This document shows positions 4,631-5,174 of a stretch of DNA of 5,174 bases, piece after piece (within the stretch, counting starts at the first letter, position 1; each line of letters opens with the position of its first letter). The DNA comes from a bacterium (GTDB taxonomy: Bacteria > Fidelibacterota > UBA2242). A program made the position numbers and the translations under genes. The DNA lies in NCBI GenBank assembly GCA_018895675.1, contig JAHIOG010000011.1, positions 1 to 5,174 of the forward strand. The letters are read 5' to 3'. The notes beneath the pieces were generated by a model. That model was not told where the DNA came from and did no database searches. It worked only from the letters and a program-made list of their open reading frames with translations.

Positions 4631-5174
4631 CGGCGTTTATTGAGTTGTTTAAAGAAAGTGTGATGATCACCGGTTTTATTTTCGTCATGATGCTGGTGAT
4701 CGAGTACATCAATATTCAGACAAAAGGCGCCTGGCGGGACGCCATCAAGGAAAGGCCATGGGGACAATATTTAATTGCAGCATTGCTGGGAGCCACCCCC
4801 GGCTGCCTGGGCGCTTTTACGGTGGTTGCGCTCTATTCACACAGAGTTGTCTCACTGGGAGCTGTTGTGGCGGCGATGATCGCTACCAGCGGCGATGGGG
4901 CCTTTTTAATGTTTGCTATGTTTCCAGGTAAGGCATTGCTGTTAACAGGGATTATTTTTATTATCGGTGCTTTGAGTGGTTTTTTGGTTGATAAATTTAT
5001 TCCCGGAAAAATCCTAAAAATAATACTACCTGAGCGCAGCCTTCCGCTTCATGAGGAGGATAGGTGCACCTGTTATCCAAAAGGACATATTGCCGAACAA
5101 TTAAAAAACCTCAGCATGGAGAGGGCGCTACTAACAGGTATCTTGCTGTTTTTTATTTTTGGGGTGCTCTTCGG
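4627..5174 (+). CDS. Putative manganese/heavy-metal transporter, ArsP_2 (DUF2899) type, 3' end cut by the window
   Basis: The frame is open from the ATG at 4627 to the window end (182 full codons, no stop), so only the N-terminal part is seen. It has hydrophobic spans near residues 11-30, 47-70, 75-99, 103-124 and 166-182, as in the 10-TM family Pfam calls ArsP_2 and databases often name putative manganese transporter. Family-like segments are MITGFIFVMMLVIEY (13-27), LLGATPGCLGAF (53-64), ALYSHRVVSLGA (68-79) and AMIATSGDGAF (83-93). A soluble loop holds H142, C147, C149 and H154 (segment CTCYPKGH), a possible metal site. The ATG overlaps the VOC stop (ATGA) with GAGG just upstream. It probably sits in the inner membrane and exports a divalent metal; direction and substrate are inferred. 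Its G+C is markedly higher than that of the VOC gene. Confidence 0.82.
   Translation, partial: MTAFIELFKESVMITGFIFVMMLVIEYINIQTKGAWRDAIKERPWGQYLIAALLGATPGCLGAFTVVALYSHRVVSLGAVVAAMIATSGDGAFLMFAMFPGKALLLTGIIFIIGALSGFLVDKFIPGKILKIILPERSLPLHEEDRCTCYPKGHIAEQLKNLSMERALLTGILLFFIFGVLF

Noticed and set aside
4474..4767. Minus-strand open frame spanning the VOC and transporter genes
   Set aside because: Both overlapped genes have clear family motifs; the antisense peptide shows none.

Overview
The window looks like part of the chromosome of an anaerobic, probably Gram-negative bacterium. The anaerobic assignment rests on two MinD-type ATPases with inserted two-cluster ferredoxin domains and a NifX/NifB-type cofactor-binding protein, a combination typical of strict anaerobes. 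The upstream gap carries small CCCC/GGGG hairpins whose readthrough peptide (with the segment TPLGL) resembles interspersed repeats I recall from Bacteroidota and relatives. An FCB-group lineage is therefore a reasonable but uncertain guess. Base composition is moderately AT-rich and uneven.

Layout: positions 1-294 hold no intact gene. They contain four short perfect hairpins, a reading frame without a start codon that may be a gene remnant, and possible promoter elements just before the first gene. From 295 to the right edge, eight genes on the plus strand are tightly packed: MinD-ferredoxin ATPase 1 (295-1161), MinD-ferredoxin ATPase 2 (1158-2030), a NifX/NifB-type protein of the COG1433 family (2053-2391), a 67-residue four-cysteine protein (2395-2598), a DUF4213/DUF364 putative metal-chelation protein (2579-3310), a DUF89 metal-dependent phosphatase-like protein with an N-terminal CxxC (3310-4152), a VOC/glyoxalase-fold protein (4250-4630), and a multi-pass ArsP_2-type putative manganese or heavy-metal transporter cut by the window end (4627-5174). 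Most junctions overlap or are a few bases apart. The only clear break is 97 bp between the DUF89 and VOC genes.

How they may work together: two MinD-ferredoxin ATPases beside a COG1433 protein match the core of the orange-protein (ORP) clusters described in Desulfovibrio, where the COG1433 protein binds a Mo-Cu-S cluster. The genes that follow nearly all belong to families linked to metal binding or metal-dependent chemistry: a cysteine-rich small protein, a putative metal-chelation fold, a metal-dependent phosphatase fold, a metal-binding VOC fold and a metal-exporter-type membrane protein. My inference is that the run encodes an anaerobic metal or metal-sulfur cofactor assembly and homeostasis module extending beyond the known ORP core. 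The sequence supports the families and the gene order. It does not establish which metal or what reaction.
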